This document shows positions 43,325 through 52,165 of a stretch of 64,000 nt of DNA, in pieces. A program made the position numbers and the translations under genes. Position 1 is the stretch's first letter, and the number at the start of each line of letters is the position of its first letter. This stretch comes from Flavobacterium hydrocarbonoxydans. GTDB taxonomy: Bacteria > Bacteroidota > Bacteroidia > Flavobacteriales > Flavobacteriaceae. The notes beneath the pieces were generated by a model. It was not told the origin of the DNA. It saw nothing but the letters and a program-made list of their open reading frames with translations, and did not search any database. The DNA lies in contig NZ_WSTB01000013.1 of the NCBI RefSeq assembly GCF_009789235.1, positions 33,520-97,519 of the forward strand, written 5' to 3'.

Positions 43325-43366
43325 TGCAAAAAAAAATCCCCAACTACTTTTGTAATTGGGGATTTG
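43325..43366 (-). terminator. Terminator of secA
   Basis: A perfect 10-bp stem, AAATCCCCAA (43334-43343) with TTGGGGATTT (43356-43365). On the minus strand it is followed by a run of about nine T. Confidence 0.9.
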
Positions 43367-43389
43367 AAATGTATTTGTTTAGAAATTCA

Positions 43390-46300
43390 TTATTTAACCA
43401 GAACCCATTCGCCATTAGCGATTAAAGTTTCTGCTTTTTTAAATTTCATTGTTTCGGTTTTACCTGTCGCAACTTCCTGAACGGTTACAGTGTCATTACG
43501 GTTGATTTTTGGCATATCTCTTACGATAGTTTCCGTAACCTGACGTTGTTGCGTTTGTCCAGCTTCGCGGTTGATTTCTTCGCTATTAACGATTTCGTCT
43601 TTGCTTAATTGTAAATTTTCCTGCTGACGAACTTCTCTTGCTTCATGAATTTCCGGAACGTTTTGAGCGGGCAAATCACCTTTGAACAAGAATGAAATTA
43701 CTTCTTTGTTTACGTTATCCAACATTCCTCTAAACAAGTTGAAAGCTTCTAATTTGTAGATAAGCAATGGATCTTTTTGTTCGTGAACGGCTAATTGAAC
43801 AGATTGTTTCAATTCGTCCATTTTGCGTAAATGTTTTTTCCAGGCTTCATCAACAATAGAAAGTGTGATGTTTTTTTCGAAATCAGCAATCAATTGCGCT
43901 CCTTGAGAATCGTAAGCAGCTTTCAGATCCGTAACCACATTCAATGTTTTGATTCCGTCTGTAAACGGCACTACAATACGCTCAAAATGATTGTTTGGCT
44001 CTTCGTAAACTCCTTTGATAATTGGGAAAGCTTCTCTCGCACTTCTTTCTGTTTTCTCCGTATAGAAAGCTAAAGTTTCTTTGTAAATTTTTCCTGTGAT
44101 TTCCATATCAGATAATTTCGCGAAATCAGCTTCTGAAATTGGAGAAGTGATGGAGAAATAACGAATCAAATCAAATTCGAAATTTTTGAAATCATTGATT
44201 GGTTTTGTCTGGCTTACGATCAACTCGCAGGTATCGTACAACATATTCGCGATATCCAGTTTCAAACGCTCACCAAATAAAGCGTGACGACGACGTTTGT
44301 ACACTACTTCACGTTGCGAGTTCATAACGTCATCATATTCTAATAAACGTTTACGAACACCAAAGTTATTTTCTTCTACTTTTTTCTGAGCACGCTCGAT
44401 AGATTTGGTCATCATAGAATGCTGAATCACTTCACCTTCCTGTAATCCCATTCTATCCATTACTTTTGCCACTCTTTCAGAACCAAATAAACGCATTAAG
44501 TTATCTTCAAGAGAAACATAGAATTGAGAACTTCCCGGATCTCCCTGACGTCCTGCACGACCACGTAACTGTCTGTCAACACGACGGGAATCATGACGCT
44601 CTGTACCCACAATTGCTAAACCTCCTGCAGCTTTTACTTCTGGAGTCAATTTAATATCGGTACCACGACCAGCCATATTGGTTGCAATTGTTACTACTCC
44701 GGCTTTACCAGCTTCTTCAACAATTTGTGCTTCTTGTTTGTGCATTTTTGCATTCAAAACGTTGTGAGTTACACCTCTCATCTTCAACATTCTGCTTAAT
44801 AATTCTGAAATCTCAACAGAAGTTGTTCCAATCAATACTGGTCTTCCTGCTTTTGATAATTCGGTTACATCTTCGATAACGGCGTTGAATTTCTCACGGG
44901 TTGTTTTGTAGATATAATCTTCTTTGTCTTGTCTTGCAATTCCACGGTTAGTTGGAATTTCAACCACATCTAATTTATAGATTTGCCATAACTCTCCCGC
45001 TTCTGTAACAGCAGTACCGGTCATTCCACCTAGTTTGCTGTACATTCTGAAATAATTCTGCAAAGTAACTGTTGCAAAAGTTTGAGTTGCAGCTTCGATT
45101 TTTACATTTTCTTTCGCTTCAATCGCCTGGTGCAATCCGTCAGAATAACGACGGCCGTCCATGATACGACCTGTTTGCTCATCGACAATCATAATTTTGT
45201 TGTCCATGATTACATATTCTACATCTTTTTCGAACAAAGCATAAGCTTTCAAAAGTTGAGTTAATGTGTGGATACGCTCGCTTTTTACTCCAAAATCCTG
45301 GAATAATCTTTCTTTCGCTTCAGCTTCTGCGTCTTTATCTAATTTTTGTTTTTCGATAGCAGCAATTTCAGTTCCGATATCCGGAAGTACGAAAAAGTCT
45401 GAATCGGTATCGCCTGAAAGGTATTGGATCCCATTATCAGTCAATTCTACCTGATTGTTTTTTTCTTCAATTACAAAATACAAAGCTTCATCAACCTTGT
45501 GCATTTCGCGATTGTTGTCCTGCATGTATTGATTTTCGGTTTTTTGAAGCAATTGTTTGATTCCTTCTTCACTCAAAAATTTAATTAATGCTTTATTTTT
45601 AGGTAAACTTCTGTACGCTCTCAATAATAAGAAACCACCTTCTTTAGTGTTTCCTTCTTTGATTAATTTTTTAGCTTCAGCTAAGAAACCATTCGCTAAC
45701 TGACGTTGTTGCGAAACTAAGTTTTCGATTTTTGGTTTCAGTTCATTAAACTCATGGCGATCTCCTTGCGGTACCGGTCCTGAAATAATCAATGGTGTTC
45801 TGGCATCATCAATCAATACCGAATCGACCTCATCGACAATCGCATAATTGTGTTTTCTCTGAACCAAATCATTTGGCGAGTGCGCCATGTTATCTCTTAG
45901 GTAGTCAAAACCAAATTCGTTGTTGGTACCATAAGTAATATCAGCATCGTAGGCTTTTTTTCTTTCTGCCGTACTTGGCTGGTGATTATCGATACAATCA
46001 ACAGTCAAACCGTGGAATTCGAATAATGGCGCTTTCCAGGTACTATCACGTTTTGCTAAGTAGTCATTCACCGTTACCAAGTGAACACCGTTTCCTGTCA
46101 AGGCATTTAAGTAAAGTGGTAAGGTTGCTACCAACGTTTTACCTTCACCCGTTTGCATTTCGGCAACTTTACCTTCGTGCAACACCATTCCACCAATCAA
46201 CTGTACGTCGTAGTGAATCATGTCCCAGGTGATTTCTTTACCAGCAGCATTCCATTTGTTTGCCCAGGTAGCTTTGTCACCTTCAATAGTAATATACGTT

Positions 46301-46731
46301 TTTGTAGCAGATAATTCCCTGTCTTTTGGAGTAGCTGTAACTTCGATAAACTCATTGTCTTTAAAACGACGAGCCGTTTCTTTAACCACAGAAAATGCTT
46401 CCGGAAGGATTTCCATCAACGTTTTTTCTGAAATTTCATACGCTTCTTTCTCAAGAGCATCAATCGCTTCATAAAGGTCTTCTCTTTTGTCGATGTCCTC
46501 GATGTTTTCTACTTCTGCTTTAAGCGAAGCAATTTTAGCATCTTTATCTGCTCTGGCTTCTTTTATTTTTTCTTTAAAAAATGCGGTTCTGGCTCTCAGT
46601 TCGTCATGAGACAAACTCATTAAGCTAGTTTCGAAAGTTTTAATTTTGTTTAAGTAAGGTTGTAAAGCTTTGACATCTTTCTGTGATTTATCACCTACAA
46701 AGACTTTTATGATACTGTTTATGAAACTCAT
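43390..46731 (-). CDS. secA: Preprotein translocase ATPase SecA, flavobacterial long form
   Basis: Motor that drives proteins through SecYEG. GEGKT Walker A in MQTGEGKTLVATLPLYLNAL, the DEVDS box in AIVDEVDSVLIDDARTPL, and GRGTDIKL and GRAGRQGDPG motifs are all present. At 1113 aa it is longer than E. coli SecA (901) because of an insert of about 120 residues (starting around KPKIENLVSQQRQLANGFL) between the DEVD box and VDEQTGR. The C terminus ends in AETLIANGEWVLVK and lacks the zinc-binding CxCxSGKKYKxC(H/C) tail that binds SecB and lipids in Proteobacteria. This tail variant is usual for flavobacteria as far as I recall. Confidence 0.97.
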   Translation of the reverse strand: MSFINSIIKVFVGDKSQKDVKALQPYLNKIKTFETSLMSLSHDELRARTAFFKEKIKEARADKDAKIASLKAEVENIEDIDKREDLYEAIDALEKEAYEISEKTLMEILPEAFSVVKETARRFKDNEFIEVTATPKDRELSATKTYITIEGDKATWANKWNAAGKEITWDMIHYDVQLIGGMVLHEGKVAEMQTGEGKTLVATLPLYLNALTGNGVHLVTVNDYLAKRDSTWKAPLFEFHGLTVDCIDNHQPSTAERKKAYDADITYGTNNEFGFDYLRDNMAHSPNDLVQRKHNYAIVDEVDSVLIDDARTPLIISGPVPQGDRHEFNELKPKIENLVSQQRQLANGFLAEAKKLIKEGNTKEGGFLLLRAYRSLPKNKALIKFLSEEGIKQLLQKTENQYMQDNNREMHKVDEALYFVIEEKNNQVELTDNGIQYLSGDTDSDFFVLPDIGTEIAAIEKQKLDKDAEAEAKERLFQDFGVKSERIHTLTQLLKAYALFEKDVEYVIMDNKIMIVDEQTGRIMDGRRYSDGLHQAIEAKENVKIEAATQTFATVTLQNYFRMYSKLGGMTGTAVTEAGELWQIYKLDVVEIPTNRGIARQDKEDYIYKTTREKFNAVIEDVTELSKAGRPVLIGTTSVEISELLSRMLKMRGVTHNVLNAKMHKQEAQIVEEAGKAGVVTIATNMAGRGTDIKLTPEVKAAGGLAIVGTERHDSRRVDRQLRGRAGRQGDPGSSQFYVSLEDNLMRLFGSERVAKVMDRMGLQEGEVIQHSMMTKSIERAQKKVEENNFGVRKRLLEYDDVMNSQREVVYKRRRHALFGERLKLDIANMLYDTCELIVSQTKPINDFKNFEFDLIRYFSITSPISEADFAKLSDMEITGKIYKETLAFYTEKTERSAREAFPIIKGVYEEPNNHFERIVVPFTDGIKTLNVVTDLKAAYDSQGAQLIADFEKNITLSIVDEAWKKHLRKMDELKQSVQLAVHEQKDPLLIYKLEAFNLFRGMLDNVNKEVISFLFKGDLPAQNVPEIHEAREVRQQENLQLSKDEIVNSEEINREAGQTQQRQVTETIVRDMPKINRNDTVTVQEVATGKTETMKFKKAETLIANGEWVLVK

Positions 46732-46775
46732 GATTTGTTATATTTCTATTTTATGTAAATGTGTATTTGAACCAA

Positions 46776-46804
46776 AAAAAAAGCCTCTGTGATGAGACTT
46801 TTTC
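46776..46804 (-). terminator. Terminator after the DUF2795 gene
   Basis: AAAAAGCCTC (46779-46788) pairs with GAGACTTTTT (46794-46803) with one wobble, and on the minus strand it is followed by nine T. Confidence 0.8.
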
Positions 46805-46818
46805 CTTTGGTTTATTTT

Positions 46819-47040
46819 TTAATATTCATCCTCATTCCAAAGATAATCTTCGTCTGTTGGATAATCAGGCCAAATTTCTTCCATTGATTCATATATCTCG
46901 CCTTCATCTTCGATAGACTGAAGGTTTTCTACTACTTCTAACGGAGCACCAGCTCTAATAGCGTAGTCAATAAGTTCATCTTTGTTAGCAGGCCATGGCG
47001 CATCACTTAAATAAGATGCTAATTCTAATGTCCAATACAT
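46819..47040 (-). CDS. DUF2795 small acidic protein
   Basis: A 73-aa protein. The pattern YWTLELASYLSDAPWPANKDELIDYAIRAGAPLEVVENLQSI is that of DUF2795, a small helical domain of unknown role. The C terminus is very acidic. Directly upstream on its strand is a clear promoter match (TTG, 19 nt, TATTTTTG). It stands alone between secA and a repeat-rich gap. Confidence 0.85.
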   Translation of the reverse strand: MYWTLELASYLSDAPWPANKDELIDYAIRAGAPLEVVENLQSIEDEGEIYESMEEIWPDYPTDEDYLWNEDEY

Positions 47041-47062
47041 TTGTTATCTCGTTTAGTTTGTG

Positions 47063-47092
47063 CAAAAATAAATTTTTTACTGAAAAAAACAA
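47063..47092 (-). promoter_or_regulatory. Promoter of the DUF2795 gene
   Basis: On the minus strand TTG (47090-47092) is followed 19 nt later by TATTTTTG (47063-47070), a full match to the Bacteroidota -33/-7 consensus. The ATG is 22 nt downstream. Confidence 0.65.
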
Positions 47093-47136
47093 GTAAAAAT
47101 CGATTTATTTTAATAAAATTTAAGAACGTCCTCTTG

Positions 47137-47278
47137 AAATTCCAAAAATTAAATTCCAAATTCCAAAAAAGGAACTTGAAAATTGCTACTATTTGGGGAT
47201 TTCTATATTATTTAAATTCCCAGAATTTTTAATTTTTCCTTGGAATTTGGGGTTTAAGAAATTGGAATTTTAAGAAAA
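47137..47278. repeat. AATTCCAAATTCC-family inverted repeat
   Basis: CCAAATTCCAA (47156-47166) pairs with TTGGAATTTGG (47240-47250), with outer pieces AAATTCC / GGAATTT around a loop of about 70 nt. Third copy of the family at 2042 and 10808. Confidence 0.78.
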
Positions 47279-47280
47279 TT

Positions 47281-47850
47281 TTATTTCCTCGGAATCCATT
47301 TCACTTCCTCCGCTTTTAAGTCAGAAGACAACTTCCGTGCCAAGACAAAAAGGTAGTCAGAAAGTCGGTTTAAGTACCTAATGGCTATTTCCGGAACGTG
47401 CTCATTATGGCTTAAATGTACTGCCAGACGCTCTGCACGACGGCAAACGCAGCGGGCAATATGACAATATGACACAGTTTGATGGCCTCCGGGTAAAACA
47501 AAATGCGTCATCTGCGGAAGCGATTCTTCCATTTTGTCAATTTCGTTTTCTAATAATTCAATATCAGTATCAATGATGCCCAGATTTTTCAATCGGAGTT
47601 CACCGTTTTTCAAAACCTCTTTTTCTTGTGGAGTTGCCAGAATTGCACCAACGGTAAATAATCTGTCCTGAATTTCGATTAAAATAGTTTTATAATGTAA
47701 GTCGATTTCCTGATCGCGAATAAGACCTATATAAGAGTTCAGTTCGTCAACAGTTCCGTAACTGTCAATCCGAATGTGATCTTTAGGAACTCGTGTGCCT
47801 CCAAAAAGAGCCGTAGTTCCTTTGTCTCCTGTTTTGGTATATACTTTCAT
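47281..47850 (-). CDS. Cob(I)alamin adenosyltransferase, PduO type
   Basis: Attaches the adenosyl group to cobalamin to make coenzyme B12. The hallmark ATP-binding start is KVYTKTGDKGTTALFGGTRVPKDH, followed by VDELNSYIGLIRD, and the C-terminal GGHQTVSYCHIARCVCRRAERLAV plus RYLNRLSDYLFVLAR are all present. The 189-aa length is typical. It provides the coenzyme needed by methylmalonyl-CoA mutase, for which meaB (25815) is in the same window. I saw no cobalamin riboswitch in the 240-base gap upstream. Confidence 0.95.
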   Translation of the reverse strand: MKVYTKTGDKGTTALFGGTRVPKDHIRIDSYGTVDELNSYIGLIRDQEIDLHYKTILIEIQDRLFTVGAILATPQEKEVLKNGELRLKNLGIIDTDIELLENEIDKMEESLPQMTHFVLPGGHQTVSYCHIARCVCRRAERLAVHLSHNEHVPEIAIRYLNRLSDYLFVLARKLSSDLKAEEVKWIPRK

Positions 47851-47913
47851 TTTTATTTTAGATTGTAGATTTATGATTTTAGATTGAAAAGCTGGAGTTT
47901 TAATTCTTAGATT

Positions 47914-48600
47914 TTAATTAATTAGTATTCCGTTTTTATCTAGCCTCTTTAGTTCCATTTCTTTACTAAAAAAATAGTCCATTGTAATTTGTTCTTCTAA
48001 AAGTTGCCATTCCGGATTTTCTGGTAAATGTTCTAAAATAAAATCTTCCGGGCTTTCTAATAAATAACGGGGACATAGTTTTTTCTTGAATGTTAATTTT
48101 CCGTTCATATCCTCATAACACTCTCCCGCACCCCAGGTTACATCTATAAATTCCCATTTGTCATCCATTTTAACAACATTCCAGGTGTGATTTGTTTGTT
48201 CTAAAAAACCTCCTTTGTAGCCATTTCCTTTAGCGTAGCCGTTTATTACGTCACATTTTATTTTTGAATGATTGCAGATTTCTTTAAACAAATTCGCATA
48301 ACCCGAACAGACTGTTTTTTTATTGAGAAAAGTAGTTGCTGCAGAGACATCGCCTGTTGTATTGTTTTGAAATGCCTCAGTGTCGTACTCGATATTTAAT
48401 GCGATCCAGTAATAGATTAATTGTACGAGTTCTTTTTTGGTTTTGGCTCCTTTTGCTAAATATTTGCTTAAAGTACCAATGTCTTTAGCCTCAGATTCAG
48501 GCGTTTTCTCTACATGTTCGATTAGTCTATAGAAAGTCTGATTTTGAGCATGAATAGAAATAGTAAAAAATAAAATAAATAAGTAGGTGATTTTTTTCAT
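47914..48600 (-). CDS. Secreted transglutaminase-like protein
   Basis: A 228-aa exported protein with signal peptide MKKITYLFILFFTISIHAQ. The Cys-His-Asp catalytic pattern of the transglutaminase/cysteine-protease superfamily is seen in NKKTVCSGYANLFKEIC (Cys), TNHTWNVVKMDDKWEFIDVTWGAG (His, then Asp). In bacteria such proteins usually hydrolyse peptides or crosslinks outside the cell. The substrate is unknown. Confidence 0.85.
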   Translation of the reverse strand: MKKITYLFILFFTISIHAQNQTFYRLIEHVEKTPESEAKDIGTLSKYLAKGAKTKKELVQLIYYWIALNIEYDTEAFQNNTTGDVSAATTFLNKKTVCSGYANLFKEICNHSKIKCDVINGYAKGNGYKGGFLEQTNHTWNVVKMDDKWEFIDVTWGAGECYEDMNGKLTFKKKLCPRYLLESPEDFILEHLPENPEWQLLEEQITMDYFFSKEMELKRLDKNGILIN

Positions 48601-48663
48601 TTTTAAAATAAAATATTTTGGGGCAAAATAAACAATCTAAAATCTAAAATCAGAAATCTAAAA

Positions 48664-49350
48664 TTATTTCGTCGTGTCGCTCTCAATCACTCCGTCTCTT
48701 AAACGAATTACGCGATGAGCGTAAGCTGCAATATCTTCTTCGTGTGTTACCAGAATTACCGTGTTTCCCTGAGCATGAATATCGCCAAAAAGCTTCATGA
48801 TTTCTACCGAAGTTTTACTGTCTAAGTTTCCTGTAGGCTCATCGGCTAAAATAATCGAAGGTTTATTAACCAAAGCACGGGCAATAGCCACACGCTGACG
48901 TTGTCCTCCTGAAAGCTGATTGGGCTGGTGATCCATTCTGTCGGCAAGATTCACCTGTTTTAAAACTTCTACCGCACGCGTATTTCTTTCGGTTTTAGAA
49001 TGTCCGGCATATATCATAGGTAACGCTACGTTGTCAAGCGCTGTTGTTCTTGGTAAAAGATTGAATGTTTGAAATACGAATCCAATTTCCTTGTTTCTAA
49101 TTCCGGCCAATTCATCATCTTTCATTTGGCTGACATCTTTTCCGTTTAAAACATAATGTCCGGAAGTTGGGGTGTCCAAACAACCTAATAAATTCATTAA
49201 AGTCGATTTTCCGGAACCGGAAGGTCCCATCAGCGCAACGTATTCGCCTTTGTTGATTTCTAAATCTATTCCTTTTAAGACATATACGATTTCATTTCCC
49301 AGAACAAAATTTCGCTTGATGTCAGTTATTTTAATTAATGGATTTGCCAT
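48664..49350 (-). CDS. ABC transporter ATPase, LolD/MacB type
   Basis: A 228-aa ATPase. Walker A GPSGSGKS (42-49), signature LSGGQRQRVAIARALV (about 143), Walker B ILADEPTGNLDSKTS (about 161), H-loop VTHEEDIAAYAHR. These are closest to the LolD/MacB/FtsE group, whose partners are FtsX-like permeases that move lipoproteins or antibiotics. No permease gene is next to it in this window. Strand neighbours are unrelated, so it acts with a partner encoded elsewhere. Confidence 0.92.
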   Translation of the reverse strand: MANPLIKITDIKRNFVLGNEIVYVLKGIDLEINKGEYVALMGPSGSGKSTLMNLLGCLDTPTSGHYVLNGKDVSQMKDDELAGIRNKEIGFVFQTFNLLPRTTALDNVALPMIYAGHSKTERNTRAVEVLKQVNLADRMDHQPNQLSGGQRQRVAIARALVNKPSIILADEPTGNLDSKTSVEIMKLFGDIHAQGNTVILVTHEEDIAAYAHRVIRLRDGVIESDTTK

Positions 49351-49662
49351 TTCGGTTTACAATTTTGGATTTAAAAGTACAAAACACTTTTCAATAATTG
49401 GTAAGTAGCTTAAAATTGATTTTTGTTACAATTGATTCATTGTCATGAAAACTTGCTTTTTGATTTTATGAAACTCTTTTAAAATACTATAATTCGAAAA
49501 CCAAAAAGAATGTTACATGATTTTAAATTATTATTATATAATTATCATTTTTTAATAATTTTACTGAATTTAATTTATAAAAAAGATTAAATTTTTAATA
49601 ATTATTTAAAATATATCAAATATTTAACTATATTTGCTCTATAACTTTAAATAATCAAGATT
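49351..49662. other. AT-rich intergenic region with a promoter
   Basis: No gene, hairpin or repeat stands out. It contains the start-side promoter of the 49663 lipoprotein gene at 49629. Confidence 0.6.
49629..49636 (+). promoter_or_regulatory. Candidate -7 box for the lipoprotein gene
   Basis: TATATTTG is a full TAnnTTTG match, 26 nt before the ATG at 49663. Confidence 0.55.
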
Positions 49663-50319
49663 ATGAAAAATATTAAAATTGTATCAGGAATTGCATTAAT
49701 TGTATTGGGTTTTACATCATGTAAAGATGAAAAACAAGAACAGGCTGAAAAGAAAATCGATTCGTACGTTGCGTATGTTGATTCAGTAAAAAATGTTAAA
49801 ACAGATGATTTGAAAGCGGATTGGGCTGCAGTTGAAGCTGAATACGACAGAAGAGCAGAGGAAGCTCAATTAGCATTGGCGGATATCAAAGATAATTCGG
49901 TTGCTACTGAAAAAATCAACACTAGTAAAGTGAAGTATGAGGAGTTTAAAGACGAAATGACAGCTCTTTTTACACCAGCTCCATCTTCGAAACAACAATT
50001 GCGTAACGCTTTGTTTGGTGAAGGAAAAATTGGTGAAGACATGAGTTTTTCATGGGTAAATGCACAAAACATACATAGTGTTTACCAACAATTTGTTCAT
50101 ACGGTAGAAAATAACAAAGACAGTTATTCTCGTGAAGACTGGGACGAAATTAAATTAATGTATGAAGCCTTGGATAGTCGTAAAAATACGGTTGAAAAAG
50201 AAGGACTTTCATCTGAAGACAATAGAAAAATCTCTGGTTTGAAATTGAAATTTGCTCCAATGTACACTTTGAACAGAATGGGAGCTAAATCTGATGAAAA
50301 TGCAGATGCTAAAAAATAA
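49663..50319 (+). CDS. Lipoprotein of unknown function
   Basis: A 218-aa lipoprotein. The signal peptide ends in a lipobox (VLGFTSC), with Cys at about residue 20. The mature part is helical and charged, with KKIDSYVAYVDSVKNVKTDD and an alternating acidic and basic pattern suggesting an extended coiled coil. I recognise no named family. The neighbouring minus-strand genes are unrelated. It has its own promoter and terminator. Confidence 0.72.
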   Translation: MKNIKIVSGIALIVLGFTSCKDEKQEQAEKKIDSYVAYVDSVKNVKTDDLKADWAAVEAEYDRRAEEAQLALADIKDNSVATEKINTSKVKYEEFKDEMTALFTPAPSSKQQLRNALFGEGKIGEDMSFSWVNAQNIHSVYQQFVHTVENNKDSYSREDWDEIKLMYEALDSRKNTVEKEGLSSEDNRKISGLKLKFAPMYTLNRMGAKSDENADAKK

Positions 50320-50344
50320 TATCAATTTTTAAATTGAATTAGTA

Positions 50345-50380
50345 AAAAAATGACAATCAGCAATGGTTGTCATTTTTTTT
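50345..50380. terminator. Bidirectional terminator
   Basis: AAAAAATGACAA (50345-50356) pairs with TTGTCATTTTTT (50367-50378). It separates the lipoprotein gene from the convergent methyltransferase gene. Confidence 0.85.
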
Positions 50381-51164
50381 ATGCCCGAATTATAAAATGT
50401 TCTTTAGGCTGTTCGTATCTAAAGAACACAAATCCCCATTGAAAAGTATCAATGGTAACTTTTACTTTGGGATGCTTTTTAATGGTTTCCCAGGCTTCTT
50501 CCATATCTGCAGACCAATGTATGTCGTCAAAAATCCAGACTGAATCATTATCAATGGTAGGCAGCAAAAGTTCGAAATAGTCTAAAGTTGCTTTTTTGGA
50601 ATGATTGCCGTCAAAGTATATTAGATTGAAAGTGGTGAGATGTGAGATGTGAGTTGTGAGTTGTAAATAGTTTGAAAATTCAGTTATTTCACTTTCAATG
50701 TTTTTGAAATTGAATTTTTGAAATTGTAATTGACATTGATTGGCTGTTTGGGGACAGCCTTCTAATGTAATTACTTTTGCTTTCGGATTTCCTAAAGCCA
50801 GGGCAGAGGTAGCCAGTCCTAAAGAAGTTCCTATTTCTAAAATGTTTTTTGGCTGAAAGTAATGTGTAACCCGAAATAATAATTCGGCTCGTTTTCTGGA
50901 AATTCCGGCTGTTTTGGCAACTTTGGCAATTTGCCTTTTATTCGATTTAAATACTTTCGAACCTGCGCCAAAATCGGTTACTTCGATGAAATTTTTATTT
51001 TCTAAAAGTGATTTTCGGTATTTTTTTAGAATACTATATTCTGGTTTTGGTTTTCTGTCGTAAAAACATTTTGTCAGCAAATTAAAAACAAAAGGCGAGT
51101 GCACAGCATGTTCGTTTTTGGAATGCCAAAGGAATTTTAAGTATGATTGTATTTGAAATAGCAT
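50379..51164 (-). CDS. Class I SAM-dependent O-methyltransferase-like protein
   Basis: A 261-aa methyltransferase. The SAM-binding segment is ILEIGTSLGLATSALAL, followed by VITLEGCPQTANQ, then NLIYFDGNHSKKATLDYFELL, which resembles the DxND-like metal/catalytic part of O-methyltransferases. Four 7-bp repeat units (GTGAG[AT]T, 50635-50662) lie inside the gene and encode LQLTTHISHLTT just before the NLIYFDG strand. Gain or loss of one unit would shift the frame. The substrate is not identified. Confidence 0.85.
   Translation of the reverse strand: MLFQIQSYLKFLWHSKNEHAVHSPFVFNLLTKCFYDRKPKPEYSILKKYRKSLLENKNFIEVTDFGAGSKVFKSNKRQIAKVAKTAGISRKRAELLFRVTHYFQPKNILEIGTSLGLATSALALGNPKAKVITLEGCPQTANQCQLQFQKFNFKNIESEITEFSNYLQLTTHISHLTTFNLIYFDGNHSKKATLDYFELLLPTIDNDSVWIFDDIHWSADMEEAWETIKKHPKVKVTIDTFQWGFVFFRYEQPKEHFIIRA
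50635..50662. repeat. 7-bp microsatellite inside the methyltransferase gene
   Basis: Four units, GTGAGAT twice and GTGAGTT twice, in a coding region. Unit length is not a multiple of three, so slippage would break or restore the frame. Confidence 0.85.
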
Positions 51165-51173
51165 GTTTTGTTT

Positions 51174-51244
51174 CGCAAAGATTCACAAAGAAATCACGAA
51201 GATTCACAGAAATAAAGGTAGAGTGCTATATTATTTCTGTGAAT
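51174..51244. repeat. Hairpin (ATTCACAGAAATAA)
   Basis: ATTCACAGAAATAA (51202-51215) pairs perfectly with TTATTTCTGTGAAT (51231-51244). The left flank TTTCGCAAAGATTCAC is related to the hairpin at 17702. Confidence 0.8.
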
Positions 51245-51259
51245 TTTGGTGTGTTTTAT

Positions 51260-51727
51260 TTAATTAACAGCAATCAGTTTTACATCAAAAATAAGTACAG
51301 AACCTCCGGGTATTCCTCTGTAATCAAAACTTCCGTATCCTAAATGCGAAGGGATTAATAATTTTCCGCTTCCTCCGGTTTTAAAATAAGGGATGCCTTC
51401 TGTCCAGCCTTTTATAACCCCGTTTAATCCGAAAGATACTCCTGCATCAGTGCTTTGATCGAATACTGTTCCGTTTGTGTAATATCCTTTGTAGGCAACG
51501 GTTACATTAGAGGTTGCCGTAGGTTGAGTTCCTTCTCCGGGTTCGTCGATTATATAATATAAACCAGTTTCGGTTTTTTCTGCGGTTAAATTGTTTTTAG
51601 CAATATAATCGGTGATTTCTTTGTCGTTTTCAGCAGTGTAATCTTTTGCTATTTGTGGTTCAGGATTGTCTGGGTTGCAGGAAATAAAAAGTGTCAGTGC
51701 GATAAAAGCTGTTAGTAGGTGTTTCAT
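51260..51727 (-). CDS. FKBP-type peptidyl-prolyl isomerase lipoprotein
   Basis: A 155-aa exported lipoprotein (signal LTAFIALTLFISC). The FKBP domain is recognisable from VTVAYKGYYTNGTVFDQS, then VIKGWTEGIPYFKTGGSGKLLIPSHLGYG and GGSVLIFDVKLIAV, the usual active-site pocket. It catalyses prolyl isomerisation and probably helps proteins fold in the periplasm. It appears to be a single gene. Confidence 0.93.
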   Translation of the reverse strand: MKHLLTAFIALTLFISCNPDNPEPQIAKDYTAENDKEITDYIAKNNLTAEKTETGLYYIIDEPGEGTQPTATSNVTVAYKGYYTNGTVFDQSTDAGVSFGLNGVIKGWTEGIPYFKTGGSGKLLIPSHLGYGSFDYRGIPGGSVLIFDVKLIAVN

Positions 51728-51879
51728 TGTATTAAAGTTTTAAAAGGCGTAAATATAGTAAAATTCAAAAAGGTTTTGTTTGATGTATAAGGTTATAAAT
51801 ATGTCAGCCGCTGGGGTTTTGCGGAATGGTTATTTTAATTTGCAGATGATTTAATCAGATTTTCAGACCTGAATTTGAC

Positions 51880-52012
51880 TCAAAGTGTAGCTCGTGTGAG
51901 GGATAGGAATAAGCTACCGAAGTAGCATGGATAGCCCGACACCATCCCGATAAGAGGGCGAATAACCGCAAAGTGAGATTGCCCTCTTGTCGGGATGGTG
52001 GCACACCCTGCT
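51880..52012. repeat. REP-like element with 20-bp stem
   Basis: The 20-nt arm 51940-51959 (CACCATCCCGATAAGAGGGC) pairs with 51981-52000 with one wobble, around a 21-nt loop. Flanks contain GATAGCCCGAC and GCACACCCTGCTG. It fills the gap between the FKBP gene and the 52166 lipoprotein. Confidence 0.87.
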
Positions 52013-52165
52013 GATGGAAAGTCAATATTAGATACTACTGGTAATTATGATTTTTGTAGTGTTTTTTGTAAAAAAAGCTTTGGATATATGCTACGAAATA
52101 TATTAAATTGGGAGAATTAAAAACAAATTTTAAATCAAATCTTAAGTAACCTATCAAAATTTATT

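Noticed and set aside
47041..47280. Cobalamin riboswitch near the adenosyltransferase gene
   Set aside because: The gap is on the wrong side or filled by an AATTCC repeat; no B12-box-like sequence was seen.
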